In this document: piece after piece, positions 19,127-29,020 of the stretch | Numbering within the stretch: the stretch's first letter is position 1 | How the letters are laid out: every line of letters begins with the position of its first letter | Assembly (NCBI RefSeq): GCF_003432385.1 | Contig: NZ_CP031841.1 | Coordinates: 248,001 to 312,000, forward strand | Direction of reading: 5' to 3' | Origin: Breoghania sp. L-A4 | Lineage (GTDB): Bacteria > Pseudomonadota > Alphaproteobacteria > Rhizobiales > Stappiaceae | DNA length: 64,000 nt | The notes under the pieces: model-generated | Database searches by the model: none | Told to the model about the DNA's origin: nothing | Seen by the model: the letters and a program-made list of their open reading frames with translations, nothing else | Position numbers and translations under genes: made by a program

Positions 19127-21322
19127 ATGGTCAGGCGCAGACGGCAGGGCGAACGGATCGAACCAAGCTTCGAACGCGTCACAAGTGGCGCGGGCGCAGC
19201 GCCGGGCGCCCAGGTGCGTCCGCCCGAAAAGCGCGGCGGCAAACCCGCGCCGAAATCCTCCGTCAAACCCCGCGCGCCCGCCAAGGGTCCCGCGGGCAAG
19301 ACACAGAATGGCAAGGCCCCGGCGGCCAGAGGCCGTGCCGCCAATGCACCCTCGGGCCGCAAGCGCGGCGCGGCAAAGTCCCGTGGCCGGCTCGGCCGGC
19401 TTCTCAAGCGCACCGCCTATTGGAGCGTGGTGCTCGGCATCTGGGGAATCATCACCGTTGCCGGTGTTCTGGCCTATTACGCGGCACACCTGCCTCCGAG
19501 CTCCGAATGGCGCGTGCCGAATCGGCCGCCCAACATCCAGATCGTCTCTGTCCAGGGGCGGCTGATCGCCAACCGCGGCGACACCGGCGGGGAAGCCGTG
19601 CGGCTTGAACAGCTCCCCGCCTATCTGCCCAACGCCGTCATCGCGATCGAGGACCGGCGCTTCCGCAGCCACTTCGGCATTGATCCGATCGGCCTCGCCC
19701 GCGCCATGGTCACCAATCTGACGCGCGGCACATTGGTGCAAGGCGGTTCCACGCTGACCCAGCAGCTTGCCAAGAATCTGTTCCTCAAACCCGAGCGCAC
19801 CATCAGCCGCAAGATGCAGGAGGTGGTGCTGTCGCTGTGGCTGGAGGCGAAATTCTCCAAGGATGAAATCCTGGAGATGTACCTCAACCGCGTCTATTTC
19901 GGCGCCGGCGCCTACGGTGTGGACGGAGCTGCGCGGCGCTATTTCGGGAAGTCCGCGCGCCAGGTGAGCCTTGCGGAAGCCGCGACTCTGGCCGCCCTGC
20001 TGAAGGCGCCCTCGCGCTATGCGCCGACACGCAATCCCGATCTGGCCGAACGCCGCGCCCAACTGGTGCTGACGGCGATGCACGACACCGGCTTCATCAG
20101 CGCGGACCAGGCCAAGAACGCCATCGCCGCGCCCGCGCAGGTGGTCTCGCGGCACAACTCCGCGTCCGAGAACTACGTTGCCGACTGGGCAATGGAACTG
20201 CTGGACGGGTACGTTGGCCCGGTGTCCGAGGATCTCATTGTCGACACGACCATCGATCTTGATCTGCAGCGCAAGGCCGAGAAGGAACTGCGCGCGGCTC
20301 TGGCGGACAAGGGCGGAAAACTCGGCGTTACTCAGGGCGCCATCGTCACGCTGGACACCTCGGGCGCGATCAAGGCGCTGGTCGGCGGCCGCGACTATGC
20401 CTCGAGCCAGTTCAACCGCGCCGTCGTCGCCATGCGCCAGCCGGGGTCGGCCTTCAAACCCTTTGTCTATCTGGCGGCGCTCGAGAGTGGATTGACGCCG
20501 GAGACGATGCGCGTCGACAGACCGATTTCGATCAAGGGCTGGCAGCCGAAGAACTACACCAAGAAATACTACGGACCCGTCTCGCTGAAGATGGCGCTGG
20601 CCTATTCGCTCAACACCGTCGCCGCATCGCTCGCGAACGAGGTCGGGCCCGCGCGGGTGGCGCGCACAGCGCAGCGGCTGGGCATTTCCTCGCCGCTCAA
20701 GGCCAACCCGTCGCTGGCGCTGGGCACCTCGGAAGTCACGCCGCTCGAGCTCACTGCCGCCTATGTGCCGTTTTCCAACGGCGGCTACGGCGTCGTGCCG
20801 CATGTGATCCGCTCGATCCGCACGCAGAGCGGCGAGATCCTGTACCAGCGGACCGGCGGTGGACCGGGCCAGGTGATTCAGCCGGATGTGCTGCGCGAGA
20901 TCAACAGCATGATGGCGGAGACGTTGCAGACAGGCACCGGCAAGCGCGCCAGCCTCGGCGATCGTCCGGCCGGCGGCAAGACCGGAACCAGTCAGGATCT
21001 GCGTGACGCCTGGTTCATCGGGTTCACGGCCGATCTGGTCACTGGCGTGTGGCTGGGCAACGATGACAACTCCCCCACCAAAGGGGCGACGGGCGGCAGC
21101 CTGCCGGCCGGCATCTGGCACGACTACATGCTCGCCGCGCACGAGGGCGTGCAGGTCACGGAGCTGCCGGGCGTGCCGGTGGGCTGGAACCGGCTCGCGG
21201 ACAGCAACGGAAACGTGCCTGTGCCGCCGCGCAACCTGCGCACGGTCAATGGTGAGCAGGGTGGCCGCATTCTCCCGCCGCCGTCCTCGGGCGGCTTCTT
21301 CCGCAGGCTGTTTGGCGGCTGA
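19127..21322 (+). CDS. Penicillin-binding protein 1A (bifunctional peptidoglycan glycosyltransferase/transpeptidase)
   Basis: This class A PBP polymerises and cross-links peptidoglycan at the outer face of the inner membrane. A long basic, proline- and lysine-rich cytoplasmic tail (about 85 residues) precedes one membrane helix (VVLGIWGIITVAGVLAYYA). The GT51 domain has IAIEDRRFRSHFGID with its catalytic Glu and GGSTLTQQLAKN. The transpeptidase has S-x-x-K in GSAFKPF, S-x-N in YSLNT and K-T-G in GGKTGTS. A short glycine-proline tail ends the 731-residue product. ATG 19127 begins with MVRRRRQGE; an upstream ATG at 19067 adds unlikely residues. The LpoA-like lipoprotein at 5.6-6.8 kb is a candidate partner by family analogy. 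Confidence 0.93.
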   Translation: MVRRRRQGERIEPSFERVTSGAGAAPGAQVRPPEKRGGKPAPKSSVKPRAPAKGPAGKTQNGKAPAARGRAANAPSGRKRGAAKSRGRLGRLLKRTAYWSVVLGIWGIITVAGVLAYYAAHLPPSSEWRVPNRPPNIQIVSVQGRLIANRGDTGGEAVRLEQLPAYLPNAVIAIEDRRFRSHFGIDPIGLARAMVTNLTRGTLVQGGSTLTQQLAKNLFLKPERTISRKMQEVVLSLWLEAKFSKDEILEMYLNRVYFGAGAYGVDGAARRYFGKSARQVSLAEAATLAALLKAPSRYAPTRNPDLAERRAQLVLTAMHDTGFISADQAKNAIAAPAQVVSRHNSASENYVADWAMELLDGYVGPVSEDLIVDTTIDLDLQRKAEKELRAALADKGGKLGVTQGAIVTLDTSGAIKALVGGRDYASSQFNRAVVAMRQPGSAFKPFVYLAALESGLTPETMRVDRPISIKGWQPKNYTKKYYGPVSLKMALAYSLNTVAASLANEVGPARVARTAQRLGISSPLKANPSLALGTSEVTPLELTAAYVPFSNGGYGVVPHVIRSIRTQSGEILYQRTGGGPGQVIQPDVLREINSMMAETLQTGTGKRASLGDRPAGGKTGTSQDLRDAWFIGFTADLVTGVWLGNDDNSPTKGATGGSLPAGIWHDYMLAAHEGVQVTELPGVPVGWNRLADSNGNVPVPPRNLRTVNGEQGGRILPPPSSGGFFRRLFGG

Positions 21323-21477
21323 TACCGCCGGCGCGTCATTTGGATCCGCGGATTCGCGTAACTTTGCTGCATGGCGAAAAAATCGTGATCCGCCGTTACG
21401 GCACCTCGGAAATTTTTACCATGGGTTAAAGGTTGGAAGGGAATATCGCAAATCCTTCCAATTGCTTAGGCAGTGTC

Positions 21478-23169
21478 ATGACCTTTAATAAATTCGGTAT
21501 CGGCGTCAAGATCTGGATCCCGGTCCTGACCCTTGCCGTACTCTCCGTCATCATCGCCGGCGTCGGCCTGACATCGCTCAACACAGTGTTGTATGGCGAG
21601 CGCATCGCCAAGACCCGCACGCTGGTCGAAGTGGCGAAGTCGATCGCCACCTATTTCGACGCGCAGGAAAAGGCCGGTGCGCTGACGCATGACGAGGCGA
21701 CCGTCCAGGCGCGCAACATCATCCGCGCCCTGCGCTACGACGGGAACAACTATGTGTTCGCCTATGCCGCTGACGGCACCCGCGTGGTTGCCTCCAATCC
21801 TAAGACCGAAGGCGACGACGCCCTCAGCGCCACCGATGACAACGGCAAGTATCACATCCGCGAAATGTTCGCGGCGGCCAAGGCCGGTGGCGGCGCCGTG
21901 TCTTATGTCAAGGTGCGCAAGGGCGGCACGGAGCTGCTCGACAAGACGAGCTGGGCGGAAACCTTCGAGCCTTGGGGCTGGGTGATTGGCACCGGAATGT
22001 ACACCGACGATGTGGAGGCGACCTTCTGGACGCGGGCGATCCAGATCATCGTGATCGGACTTGTCGGCGGGTTGATCGCCGTTGGTGTGGCGTTCACGGG
22101 GATACGCAGCCTGACGCGGCCGCTGGCCTCGCTGACCGGCAACATGCGCGACCTGGCCGAGGGCAACACCGAGATCGATGTCGAGGGCACCGATCGCGGC
22201 GACGAGATCGGCGAGATGGCGAACGCCATGGAGGTGTTCATCGCGAACGAGCGCGCCCGGCGCACTCTGGAGACGGCGGAAACCGCGCGGCGTGAGAGCG
22301 ATCATGCACGCACGCTGACGATGCAGAGACTGTCGGCCGAGTTCGAAACCCAGATCGGCGGCCTGATGGACACGATCTCCACCTCGGTCAGCAACCTGCG
22401 CACCGCCTCAAGCGACCTGAACTCCGGCGCGCTGCAGACCACCAACCAGTCCATGACGGTGGCGAGCGCCGCGGCGCAAGCCTCCAGCAACGTCGAGACG
22501 GTGGCCTCTGCCGCCGAGGAACTGGCGGCCTCCGTTGCGGAAATCAGCCGCCAGGTGTCGTCGTCGAGCGAGATTGCCTCGCAGGCCTCCGCCCAGGCCG
22601 ACACCACCAACGTGCGCATCCAAGGCCTGTCGGAAGCGGCCAGTCGCATCGGCGAGGTCGTCTCGCTGATTCAGGCGATCGCCGAGCAGACCAATCTGCT
22701 GGCGCTGAACGCCACCATCGAGGCGGCGCGCGCCGGCGAGGCGGGCCGGGGATTTGCGGTGGTGGCCGCGGAAGTCAAGGAGCTGGCGACCCAGACGTCG
22801 AAGGCGACCGAAGAGATCTCAACGCAGATTTCCTCCATCCAGAGCGAGACCCAGCTGGCGGTGACCGCCATCAGCACCATCACCGACACGGTCGGGCGGA
22901 TCAATGAGATCACCTCGAGCATCTCGGCCTCGGTGGAGGAGCAGGGCGCCGCGACCACGGAAATCGCCCGCAACGTGCAGGAAGCCGCCACGGGCACCCA
23001 GGACGTCTCGACCAACATCGAAGGCGTGTCGCAGGCCGCCAATGTGACCAATGACGCCGCCGCCATGGTCTCCGACGCGTCTCTGTCGCTGGAGAGCGAA
23101 GCGAAGATACTGCGCGAACGCGTCACCTCGTTCCTCGACAGCATCCGCGAAAACGCGGCCGCCGCCTGA
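21478..23169 (+). CDS. Methyl-accepting chemotaxis protein with single-Cache sensor domain
   Basis: The 563-residue receptor has a first membrane helix at residues 9-30 and a compact periplasmic sensor of the small sCache_2 type ([19 protein letters not shown], then [23 protein letters not shown]). A second helix ([17 protein letters not shown]), HAMP ([16 protein letters not shown]) and the signalling domain with [21 protein letters not shown] follow. Cache sensors commonly bind small carboxylates; the ligand here is unknown. I use ATG 21478 (MTFNKFG), since the earlier frame opens with TTG at 21433. Its signalling tip is nearly identical in sequence to that of the receptor at 12.9 kb. Confidence 0.93.
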   Translation: MTFNKFGIGVKIWIPVLTLAVLSVIIAGVGLTSLNTVLYGERIAKTRTLVEVAKSIATYFDAQEKAGALTHDEATVQARNIIRALRYDGNNYVFAYAADGTRVVASNPKTEGDDALSATDDNGKYHIREMFAAAKAGGGAVSYVKVRKGGTELLDKTSWAETFEPWGWVIGTGMYTDDVEATFWTRAIQIIVIGLVGGLIAVGVAFTGIRSLTRPLASLTGNMRDLAEGNTEIDVEGTDRGDEIGEMANAMEVFIANERARRTLETAETARRESDHARTLTMQRLSAEFETQIGGLMDTISTSVSNLRTASSDLNSGALQTTNQSMTVASAAAQASSNVETVASAAEELAASVAEISRQVSSSSEIASQASAQADTTNVRIQGLSEAASRIGEVVSLIQAIAEQTNLLALNATIEAARAGEAGRGFAVVAAEVKELATQTSKATEEISTQISSIQSETQLAVTAISTITDTVGRINEITSSISASVEEQGAATTEIARNVQEAATGTQDVSTNIEGVSQAANVTNDAAAMVSDASLSLESEAKILRERVTSFLDSIRENAAAA

Positions 23170-23190
23170 TCGGGGCTACCTCGGCATACA

Positions 23191-23227
23191 GCAAAGGCCC
23201 GCCGGAGAAATCCGGCGGGCCTTTTGA
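23191..23227. terminator. Bidirectional intrinsic terminator between chemoreceptor and coaA
   Basis: A long GC-rich stem, GGCCCGCCGGA with TCCGGCGGGCC, closes a GAAA loop, with AAA before it and TTTT after it, placed between two convergent genes. It should terminate both transcripts. Confidence 0.9.
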
Positions 23228-23261
23228 TTCATTCGCCCATGAATATACACCGCCGCTGGGA

Positions 23262-24215
23262 TCAGATCCGACGCAGATCCACACGTTCGATGGCGTGGCT
23301 TTCGCCCTTCGTGAGGATCAGGTCGGCGCGCGGACGCGTGGGCACGACGTTTTCGCGCAGGTTCACCAGATTGATGTTGTCCCAGAGATCGTTGGCGATC
23401 TCCACAGCGGTGTTGTCACCCAGCTTGCTGTATGTGTGGAAGAACGAACTGGGGTCGCGGAAGGCGGTCTCGCGCAGGCGCATGAACCGTTCCACGTACC
23501 ACTCGCGCAGCACTTCCTCGTCGGCGTCGATATAGACCGAGAAATCGAAAAAATCCGAGACGTAGGGAATCGCCTTTCCGTCACGCGGCAACTTGCTTGT
23601 CTGCAGCACGTTCAGCCCCTCGACGATAAGGATATCCGGGCGGTCGACGATCTGTTGCTGGCCCGCCATCACGTCATAATAGAAGTGCGAATAGACTGGC
23701 GCGCTCACGTTGCGCCGCCCCGCCTTGATCTCCGAGAGAAACCGCAGCAATTCCGGCAGGTCGTAGCTTTCCGGAAACCCCTTGCGCCGCATCAGTCCCT
23801 GTTCCTGCAGCACCGCGTTGGGAAACAGAAAGCCGTCGGTGGGGACCAGATCCACCTTGGGACTCGCCGGCCAGCGCGCCAGCAGCGCCTGGAGCAGGCG
23901 TGCCGTGGTCGACTTCCCCACAGCGACGGAGCCTGCGATGCCGATGATGAAGGGCGTCTTGGTGTCGTTGGTGCCCAGAAACCGGCGGGTCGCCAGATGC
24001 ACGTTCAGGGTCGCCTCGACATAGAACGACAGCAGCCGTGAGAGCGGCAGATAGATGCTCTCCACCTGGGCGAACGACACCGGATCATTGAGGCTCTGAA
24101 GGCGCGTGACTTCCTCGCCCGACAGTGTCATCGGCGTGTCGGCGCGCAGGCGGGCCCATTCGCTTTCGGTGAAGACGCGATAGGGCGACAGCTCGTCGGG
24201 AATGGAGGTGTCCAT
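23262..24215 (-). CDS. coaA: Type I pantothenate kinase
   Basis: CoaA phosphorylates pantothenate with ATP, the first and usually feedback-controlled step of coenzyme A synthesis. The 317-residue protein follows E. coli CoaA closely, with [15 protein letters not shown], the P-loop [53 protein letters not shown] and [13 protein letters not shown] chose the ATG at 24215 ([12 protein letters not shown]), which fits family starts; the longer frame from 24278 would overlap hisE. It is the last gene of the hisB-to-coaA operon, 31 bp after hisE. Confidence 0.97.
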   Translation of the reverse strand: MDTSIPDELSPYRVFTESEWARLRADTPMTLSGEEVTRLQSLNDPVSFAQVESIYLPLSRLLSFYVEATLNVHLATRRFLGTNDTKTPFIIGIAGSVAVGKSTTARLLQALLARWPASPKVDLVPTDGFLFPNAVLQEQGLMRRKGFPESYDLPELLRFLSEIKAGRRNVSAPVYSHFYYDVMAGQQQIVDRPDILIVEGLNVLQTSKLPRDGKAIPYVSDFFDFSVYIDADEEVLREWYVERFMRLRETAFRDPSSFFHTYSKLGDNTAVEIANDLWDNINLVNLRENVVPTRPRADLILTKGESHAIERVDLRRI

Positions 24216-24246
24216 GCAATCCACCGCGGGCTGTCCCGCGTCCTTG

Positions 24247-24570
24247 TTAATCCTGCGGCCGCGACGCCTTTTCCTCAAGGCCCGTCTGGCCGGTGCGCCG
24301 GGCGAGCTCCGCCATAACGTCGCCGAGCGGCACGCCGCCCGCTTCTAGCACCACTGTGAGGTGAAAGAGAAGGTCGGCGGCTTCCGCCGTCAGTTCGGCC
24401 TTGTCGCCCTGAACGGCGGCGATTGCGGTCTCGACCGCCTCTTCGCCCAGCTTCTGGGCGCATTTCGCCATGCCCTTGCCGATCAACTGGCGGGTGTAGG
24501 ATGTCTCGTCATCCGAGCGCGCCCGCGTGGCGACGATGGAGGCGAGGTCTTCAAGCGTGAAATCGGTCAT
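24247..24570 (-). CDS. hisE: Phosphoribosyl-ATP pyrophosphatase
   Basis: HisE removes pyrophosphate from phosphoribosyl-ATP in the second step of histidine synthesis. The 107-residue protein has the MazG-like helical motifs [30 protein letters not shown] and [17 protein letters not shown], with the EExxE metal ligands. I set the start at ATG 24570 ([10 protein letters not shown]), not at 24594. It stands alone, not fused to HisI, as is usual in alphaproteobacteria. Confidence 0.96.
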   Translation of the reverse strand: MTDFTLEDLASIVATRARSDDETSYTRQLIGKGMAKCAQKLGEEAVETAIAAVQGDKAELTAEAADLLFHLTVVLEAGGVPLGDVMAELARRTGQTGLEEKASRPQD

Positions 24571-24609
24571 CTGTCGAATGGGCCCTTTCGGCAAGCAGCC
24601 TGCGCGCGA

Positions 24610-25386
24610 TCAGTCGTCCAGACGCATGGGGACGCCCGCGTCGGCCATGTGCTGCTTCGCCTCGTGGATGGTGTATTCACCGAAGTGAAAGATCGAGGCC
24701 GCCAGCACCGCCGTCGCGTGGCCGTCGCGGATCCCCTCGACCAGATGATCCAGCGTGCCGACGCCGCCCGAGGCGATCACCGGAACAGGCACCGCGTCTG
24801 CGATGGTGCGGGTGAGTTCCACGTCGAAGCCGATCTTGGTGCCGTCGCGGTCCATCGAGGTGAGCAGCAGTTCACCCGCGCCCAGCGCCACCACGTCACG
24901 TGCGTATTGCACGGCATCGAGCCCCGTGGGAGTGCGCCCGCCGTGGGTAAAGATCTCCCAGCGCGGCGGTTCGCCCTCGCCCGACACACGCTTGGCGTCG
25001 ATGGCGACGACAATGCACTGGCTGCCGAATTTTTCCGCCGCTTCGCGCACGAAGTCGCGGTTGTGCACGGCGGCCGTCATGATCGACACCTTGTCGGCGC
25101 CCGCATTGAGGAGGTTGCGGATGTCCTCGACGGAGCGAACGCCGCCACCGACCGTCACCGGCATGAAGCATTCCTCGGCCGTGCGGCGGACGACATCGAG
25201 AATGATGCCGCGTTTTTCATGGCTGGCGGTGATGTCGAGGAAGCACAATTCGTCGGCGCCAGCCGAATCATAGGCCTTGGCGACCGCCACCGGATCGCCG
25301 GCATCGACCAGATCGACGAAATTGACGCCCTTGACGACACGACCATCCTTGACATCGAGACAGGGGATCACGCGGGCCTTCAGCAT
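24610..25386 (-). CDS. hisF: Imidazole glycerol phosphate synthase, cyclase subunit
   Basis: HisF uses ammonia passed from HisH to form imidazole glycerol phosphate and AICAR. The 258-residue (beta-alpha)8 barrel has both catalytic aspartates in place, in [16 protein letters not shown] (Asp11) and VVAIDAKR (near Asp130), plus [10 protein letters not shown] and the phosphate-binding ASGGVG. Its start overlaps the hisA stop by one base (TGATG), so translation is coupled. Confidence 0.98.
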   Translation of the reverse strand: MLKARVIPCLDVKDGRVVKGVNFVDLVDAGDPVAVAKAYDSAGADELCFLDITASHEKRGIILDVVRRTAEECFMPVTVGGGVRSVEDIRNLLNAGADKVSIMTAAVHNRDFVREAAEKFGSQCIVVAIDAKRVSGEGEPPRWEIFTHGGRTPTGLDAVQYARDVVALGAGELLLTSMDRDGTKIGFDVELTRTIADAVPVPVIASGGVGTLDHLVEGIRDGHATAVLAASIFHFGEYTIHEAKQHMADAGVPMRLDD

Positions 25387-26126
25387 CAGACAGCCTCCCG
25401 GCTGGCGCGGATCATGTCCATGGCTTCCTTGGGATCGAGACGGCCGTCATAGAGCGCGCGGCCGGTGATCGCGCCCTCGAGAATATCGCAATCGGGCTCG
25501 ATCAGCCGCTTGATGTCGTCGATGGAGGCAAGGCCGCCCGAGGCGATGACGGGGATCGAGACGGCGTTGGCCAGCTCCAGAGTGGAGGCAATATTCAGCC
25601 CCTTGAGGATGCCGTCTCGCTCGATGTCGGTGTAGATGATCGCGGCGACGCCTGCGTCCTCGAAGCGTTTCGCGAGATCGATGGCGGTGAGTTCCGACGT
25701 TTCCGCCCAGCCTTCCACCGCCACCTTGCCGCCCTTGGCGTCGATGCCCACGGCGACGCGGCCGGGATATGTCTTGCAGGCTTGCTTGACCAATTGGGGA
25801 TCGCGCACGGCGACGGTGCCCAGGATCACCCGGGCCACGCCCTTTTCCAGCCACGCGTCGATATGCGCCATCGTGCGGATGCCGCCGCCGAGCTGCACCG
25901 GATTGCTCGTCGCCTTGAGAATTGCGTCAACGGCCGCGCCATTACGGCTCTCTCCGGCAAACGCGCCGTCGAGATCGACCACATGCAGCCACTCGAATCC
26001 CTGGTCCTGGAACGCACGGGCCTGGGCGCCTGGATCATCGTTGAAGACGGTCGCCTGGTCCATATCGCCGAGCTTCAGGCGCACGCACTGGCCGTTCTTG
26101 AGGTCGATGGCGGGAAAGAGGATCAT
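25386..26126 (-). CDS. hisA: ProFAR isomerase (phosphoribosylformimino-AICAR-phosphate isomerase)
   Basis: HisA isomerises ProFAR to PRFAR. The 246-residue barrel begins [19 protein letters not shown], with catalytic Asp8 in A-I-D-L, and has [30 protein letters not shown] and the general acid in YTDIERDG. Phosphate-binding ASGGLAS is intact. It overlaps hisF by one base, and hisH is 37 bp upstream. Confidence 0.98.
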   Translation of the reverse strand: MILFPAIDLKNGQCVRLKLGDMDQATVFNDDPGAQARAFQDQGFEWLHVVDLDGAFAGESRNGAAVDAILKATSNPVQLGGGIRTMAHIDAWLEKGVARVILGTVAVRDPQLVKQACKTYPGRVAVGIDAKGGKVAVEGWAETSELTAIDLAKRFEDAGVAAIIYTDIERDGILKGLNIASTLELANAVSIPVIASGGLASIDDIKRLIEPDCDILEGAITGRALYDGRLDPKEAMDMIRASREAV

Positions 26127-26163
26127 TCGGTTTCGCTTGTGTAAGGTCGATGGAGAGCGCCGG

Positions 26164-26811
26164 TCACGGCGCCCATTTCAGGAAATTGGCGATCAGCGAC
26201 AGGCCCAGATGCTGGCTCTTTTCCGGGTGGAACTGAGTGCCGATCATGTTGTCGCGTCCGACCATGGCGGTGAAGGTGCCGCCGTACTCGAAGCTTGCGA
26301 GCACATGCGCGGGGTCATCTGCCGCCAGATGATAGGAATGCACGAAATAGGCGTGCTTGCCGCGCTCGCCCGTCTCGATGCCGTCAAGCACCGGGTGCGG
26401 ACGCGTATCGATGGTGTTCCAGCCCATGTGCGGGATTTTCAGCGCGGGGTCGGAGAGTTTCATCGCGATGACATCGCCGGGGATCCAGCCAAGTCCTTGC
26501 GCCACTTCATGCTCGAGGCCGCGTGTCGCCATCAGTTGCATGCCGACGCAGATGCCCAGGAACGGTTTGCCCCTGGCGATCACCGCCTCGGTGAGCGCAT
26601 CGACCATTCCGTCGACCGCAGCCAAACCCCGTTTGCAATCGGCGAAAGCGCCCACACCCGGCAGCACGATGCGGTCGCTGGCGGCCACCACATCCGGGTC
26701 CGCCGTCAGCCGCACCTGAGGAAACAGGCCGGTCTCGCGCGCCGCGCGCTCGAACGCCTTGGTGGCCGAGCGCAGATTCCCCGAGCCGTAATCGATAATC
26801 GCCACGCTCAT
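26164..26811 (-). CDS. hisH: Imidazole glycerol phosphate synthase, glutaminase subunit
   Basis: HisH releases ammonia from glutamine for HisF. The 215-residue class I amidotransferase has [18 protein letters not shown], the PGVGAF oxyanion-strand motif, catalytic Cys in [11 protein letters not shown], and the His/Glu pair in TQFHPEKSQ. It starts inside the last four bases of the preceding DUF2628 gene, showing coupling within the his operon. Confidence 0.98.
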   Translation of the reverse strand: MSVAIIDYGSGNLRSATKAFERAARETGLFPQVRLTADPDVVAASDRIVLPGVGAFADCKRGLAAVDGMVDALTEAVIARGKPFLGICVGMQLMATRGLEHEVAQGLGWIPGDVIAMKLSDPALKIPHMGWNTIDTRPHPVLDGIETGERGKHAYFVHSYHLAADDPAHVLASFEYGGTFTAMVGRDNMIGTQFHPEKSQHLGLSLIANFLKWAP

Positions 26812-27287
26812 CGCGCATTCTCCGGAGCCGGAAACAGGCCCAATACATCCTCGTTCGGCGCCTGCGCGCGGCGTGTCTCAGGGGCCAAAGGCTGCGGCGC
26901 GCGATGGGCTCCCGCTTCCACCCAATGATGAAAGAACCGCGTCTCGCATTCCGCCAGATTGGCGCCGGACACGACACCCGCGAATTCCCAGCCGCCTCTT
27001 TCCAGCGTCCAGCGGCGCAAGGCGTTGGCCTCCAGCGCGAAGAGCACGGCGAAAAGCGCCGAGAGCACGCCACCCGCGGGGCCGCCGATCAGCGCGCCGG
27101 CGACCAGCAAGACGGCTTCGATCGCGAGATAGCCCACGAGCACCAGCCACATCCGGTGCCACAGCAGCCAGATCAGGGAAAAGAACAGCGCCGGCCAGCA
27201 GAAGCCTTCCTTGATGAAGACAATCCGTTCCGCGTCCCGGGTCTCGTCACCGGACGGCGGCGGACACATGACAGTGTGGATGGTCAT
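26808..27287 (-). CDS. DUF2628 membrane protein within the his operon
   Basis: The 159-residue protein has an N-terminal cytoplasmic stretch ([17 protein letters not shown]), two or three membrane helices ([49 protein letters not shown]), then a soluble tail with [12 protein letters not shown]. The K-E-G-F-x-W-P-A-L-F-F segment is typical of DUF2628. Function is unknown; its constant place between hisB and hisH in rhizobia does not prove a role in histidine synthesis. I chose the ATG at 27287; its stop overlaps hisH by four bases. Confidence 0.88.
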   Translation of the reverse strand: MTIHTVMCPPPSGDETRDAERIVFIKEGFCWPALFFSLIWLLWHRMWLVLVGYLAIEAVLLVAGALIGGPAGGVLSALFAVLFALEANALRRWTLERGGWEFAGVVSGANLAECETRFFHHWVEAGAHRAPQPLAPETRRAQAPNEDVLGLFPAPENAR

Positions 27288-27336
27288 GGGTGTGCACCCC
27301 TGTGCATGATCGTTGATGGCCGCGCGGGGCCGTGCG

Positions 27337-27930
27337 TCAGCCGCCCAGTTGACCCTTGGTGGACGGAACGCGGCCCGTCTGGCGCGGATCGGGCTCCACG
27401 GCGGTGCGCAAGGCACGTGCCACGGCCTTGAAGCAGGTCTCGGCGATGTGATGGCTGTTGGAGCCATAGAGATTGGTCACATGCAGGGTGATGCCGGCGT
27501 TCATCGCAAACGCGCGGAAAAACTCCTCGAACAGCTCGGTGTCGAAGTCGCCGACCTTGGGCGTCCGAAATTCCACCTGCCACACCAGGAACGGGCGGCC
27601 GGAAACGTCGACGCCGCAGCGGGTCATTGCCTCGTCCATCACCAGATGCACGTCGCCATAGCGGGTGATGCCTGTCATGTCGCCCAGCGCCTCGCGCAGG
27701 GCCTGGCCGAGCGCGATGCCCACGTCTTCCGTGGTGTGGTGGAAATCGATATGCGTGTCGCCGGTCGCGCGCACCGTGATGTCGATCAGCGAATGCCGCG
27801 CCAGCTGCTCGATCATGTGGTCGAGGAAACCAACCCCGGTCGCCACATCATAGGCGCCCGTGCCGTCCAGCGAGACGCTGACGGAAATGTCGGTTTCCTT
27901 GGTCGTGCGCGAAATCGAAGCCGTGCGCAT
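27337..27930 (-). CDS. hisB: Imidazoleglycerol-phosphate dehydratase
   Basis: HisB dehydrates imidazole glycerol phosphate in a Mn-dependent reaction. The 197-residue monofunctional enzyme has [40 protein letters not shown] and the C-terminal [18 protein letters not shown], which supply the metal-binding His and Glu residues. It lacks the N-terminal phosphatase domain of enterobacterial HisB. It is the first gene of the his cluster in this window. Confidence 0.98.
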   Translation of the reverse strand: MRTASISRTTKETDISVSVSLDGTGAYDVATGVGFLDHMIEQLARHSLIDITVRATGDTHIDFHHTTEDVGIALGQALREALGDMTGITRYGDVHLVMDEAMTRCGVDVSGRPFLVWQVEFRTPKVGDFDTELFEEFFRAFAMNAGITLHVTNLYGSNSHHIAETCFKAVARALRTAVEPDPRQTGRVPSTKGQLGG

Positions 27931-28105
27931 CGCGGATCCTCATACTGCCAAATCGTGCAACCCAAGCCGTTGCCCGGACGGCGCTTTGTATCAGCCCGCC
28001 ACGCGCTTTGAAATAGCTGGCGCGCGCAAGCTTGCGGCGTTTTGTCTCGCAAGCGCGCGGACGCGATGCTAATCGGAAGGCACTCGAGTGATTCGGAGCG
28101 CCCGC

Positions 28106-28828
28106 ATGCCAGCCACACTGCCCTCGTTCAAGCCCGAGACCGCAACCGACCGGCTGATCCTGCCGCTCGATGTGGCCACCGTTGAAGAAGCCCGCGCGAT
28201 CGTTCAGGAAACCAAAGGCGTCGTCGGCGTCTACAAGGTGGGCATGCAATTGCAGTTCGCCGGCGGCCTGCCGTTCGCCGAGGAACTGGCGCGCGAGGGG
28301 CACAGGGTGTTTCTCGATGTAAAGCTTCTGGACATCGATAACACGGTGCAGAAGGCGGTCGAGAACATCATCCGGATGGGCATGCATTTCGTCACCATCC
28401 ACGCCTATCCCAAGACCATGCGCGCGGCCGTCGCCGGCCGGGGCGAGGCCCCTGTCTGCCTGCTCGGCGTCACGGTGCTGACCTCCATGGACACCGAGGA
28501 CATGAAGGCGGCCGGTTATAACGGCGATGTCGAGGAACTGGTCAAGACGCGCACCATTGCCGCAAGAGCCGCCGGCATGGGCGGCATCGTCTGCTCGCCG
28601 CTGGAAGTCGGCCAGCTGCGGGAACTCGCCGGCCCCGACATGGTGCTGGTCACCCCAGGCATCCGCCCCGCTGGCTCGGATGCGGGCGATCAGAAGCGTA
28701 TCATGACGCCGGGCGAGGCGATTGCAGCCGGCTCGGACTATCTCGTCATCGGCCGTCCGATCACGCAAGCCGCCGACCGCCGCGCGGCGGCGCAGGCCGT
28801 CGTCGCCGAGATCGAAGCCGCGCTTTAG
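28106..28828 (+). CDS. pyrF: Orotidine 5'-phosphate decarboxylase
   Basis: PyrF decarboxylates OMP to UMP, the last step of de novo pyrimidine synthesis. The 240-residue barrel carries the signature FLDVKLLDIDNTV (DxKxxDI, with the catalytic Lys), LILPLDVATVEEA, and LVTPGIRPAGSDAGDQKRIMTP. I use ATG 28106 because the frame's other start is a GTG at 28088. It is divergent from hisB across about 175 bp that should hold both promoters. A rhizobial mosaic repeat starts right after the stop. Confidence 0.96.
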   Translation: MPATLPSFKPETATDRLILPLDVATVEEARAIVQETKGVVGVYKVGMQLQFAGGLPFAEELAREGHRVFLDVKLLDIDNTVQKAVENIIRMGMHFVTIHAYPKTMRAAVAGRGEAPVCLLGVTVLTSMDTEDMKAAGYNGDVEELVKTRTIAARAAGMGGIVCSPLEVGQLRELAGPDMVLVTPGIRPAGSDAGDQKRIMTPGEAIAAGSDYLVIGRPITQAADRRAAAQAVVAEIEAAL

Positions 28829-28931
28829 AACAAATCCAGGATAAGTGGGCACCGGTTATCCGTCCGGATTTGCGCCAAAACAAGGACTTAGAGCAAAGAT
28901 CCGATTCTGTAAGAAACGGATCTGCTCTAGG
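28829..28931. repeat. RIME-like intergenic mosaic element with two palindromes
   Basis: The element starts at the pyrF stop. Palindrome 1 (about 28831-28873) has nested arms: outer CAAATCC with GGATTTG, inner GGATAA with TTATCC around GTGGGCACCGG. Palindrome 2 (about 28889-28930) pairs TAGAGCA-AGATCCG with CGGATCT-GCTCTA around ATTCTGTAAGAAA. Two adjacent palindromes of this make-up are the described design of rhizobial intergenic mosaic elements (RIME). Its copy number in the genome cannot be judged from one window. Confidence 0.75.
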
Positions 28932-28969
28932 CGCGCATCATTTCGCGTGACCATCCAGTGTCCGCGCAT

Positions 28970-29000
28970 GAAAAAGGGCGGCGAGGCCGCCCTTTTCCGT
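28970..29000. terminator. Intrinsic terminator between pyrF and fdsA
   Basis: The stem AAGGGCGGC with GCCGCCCTT closes a GAG-type loop and carries A's upstream and TTTT downstream, so it can act in both directions. It lies just beyond the fdsA stop and after the mosaic repeat. Confidence 0.85.
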
Positions 29001-29020
29001 ATTCCAGTCAAGATCGCCGG

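Noticed and set aside
19052-21142. A 696-codon minus-strand open frame
   Set aside because: It is antisense to the PBP1a gene, whose catalytic motifs are intact on the plus strand.
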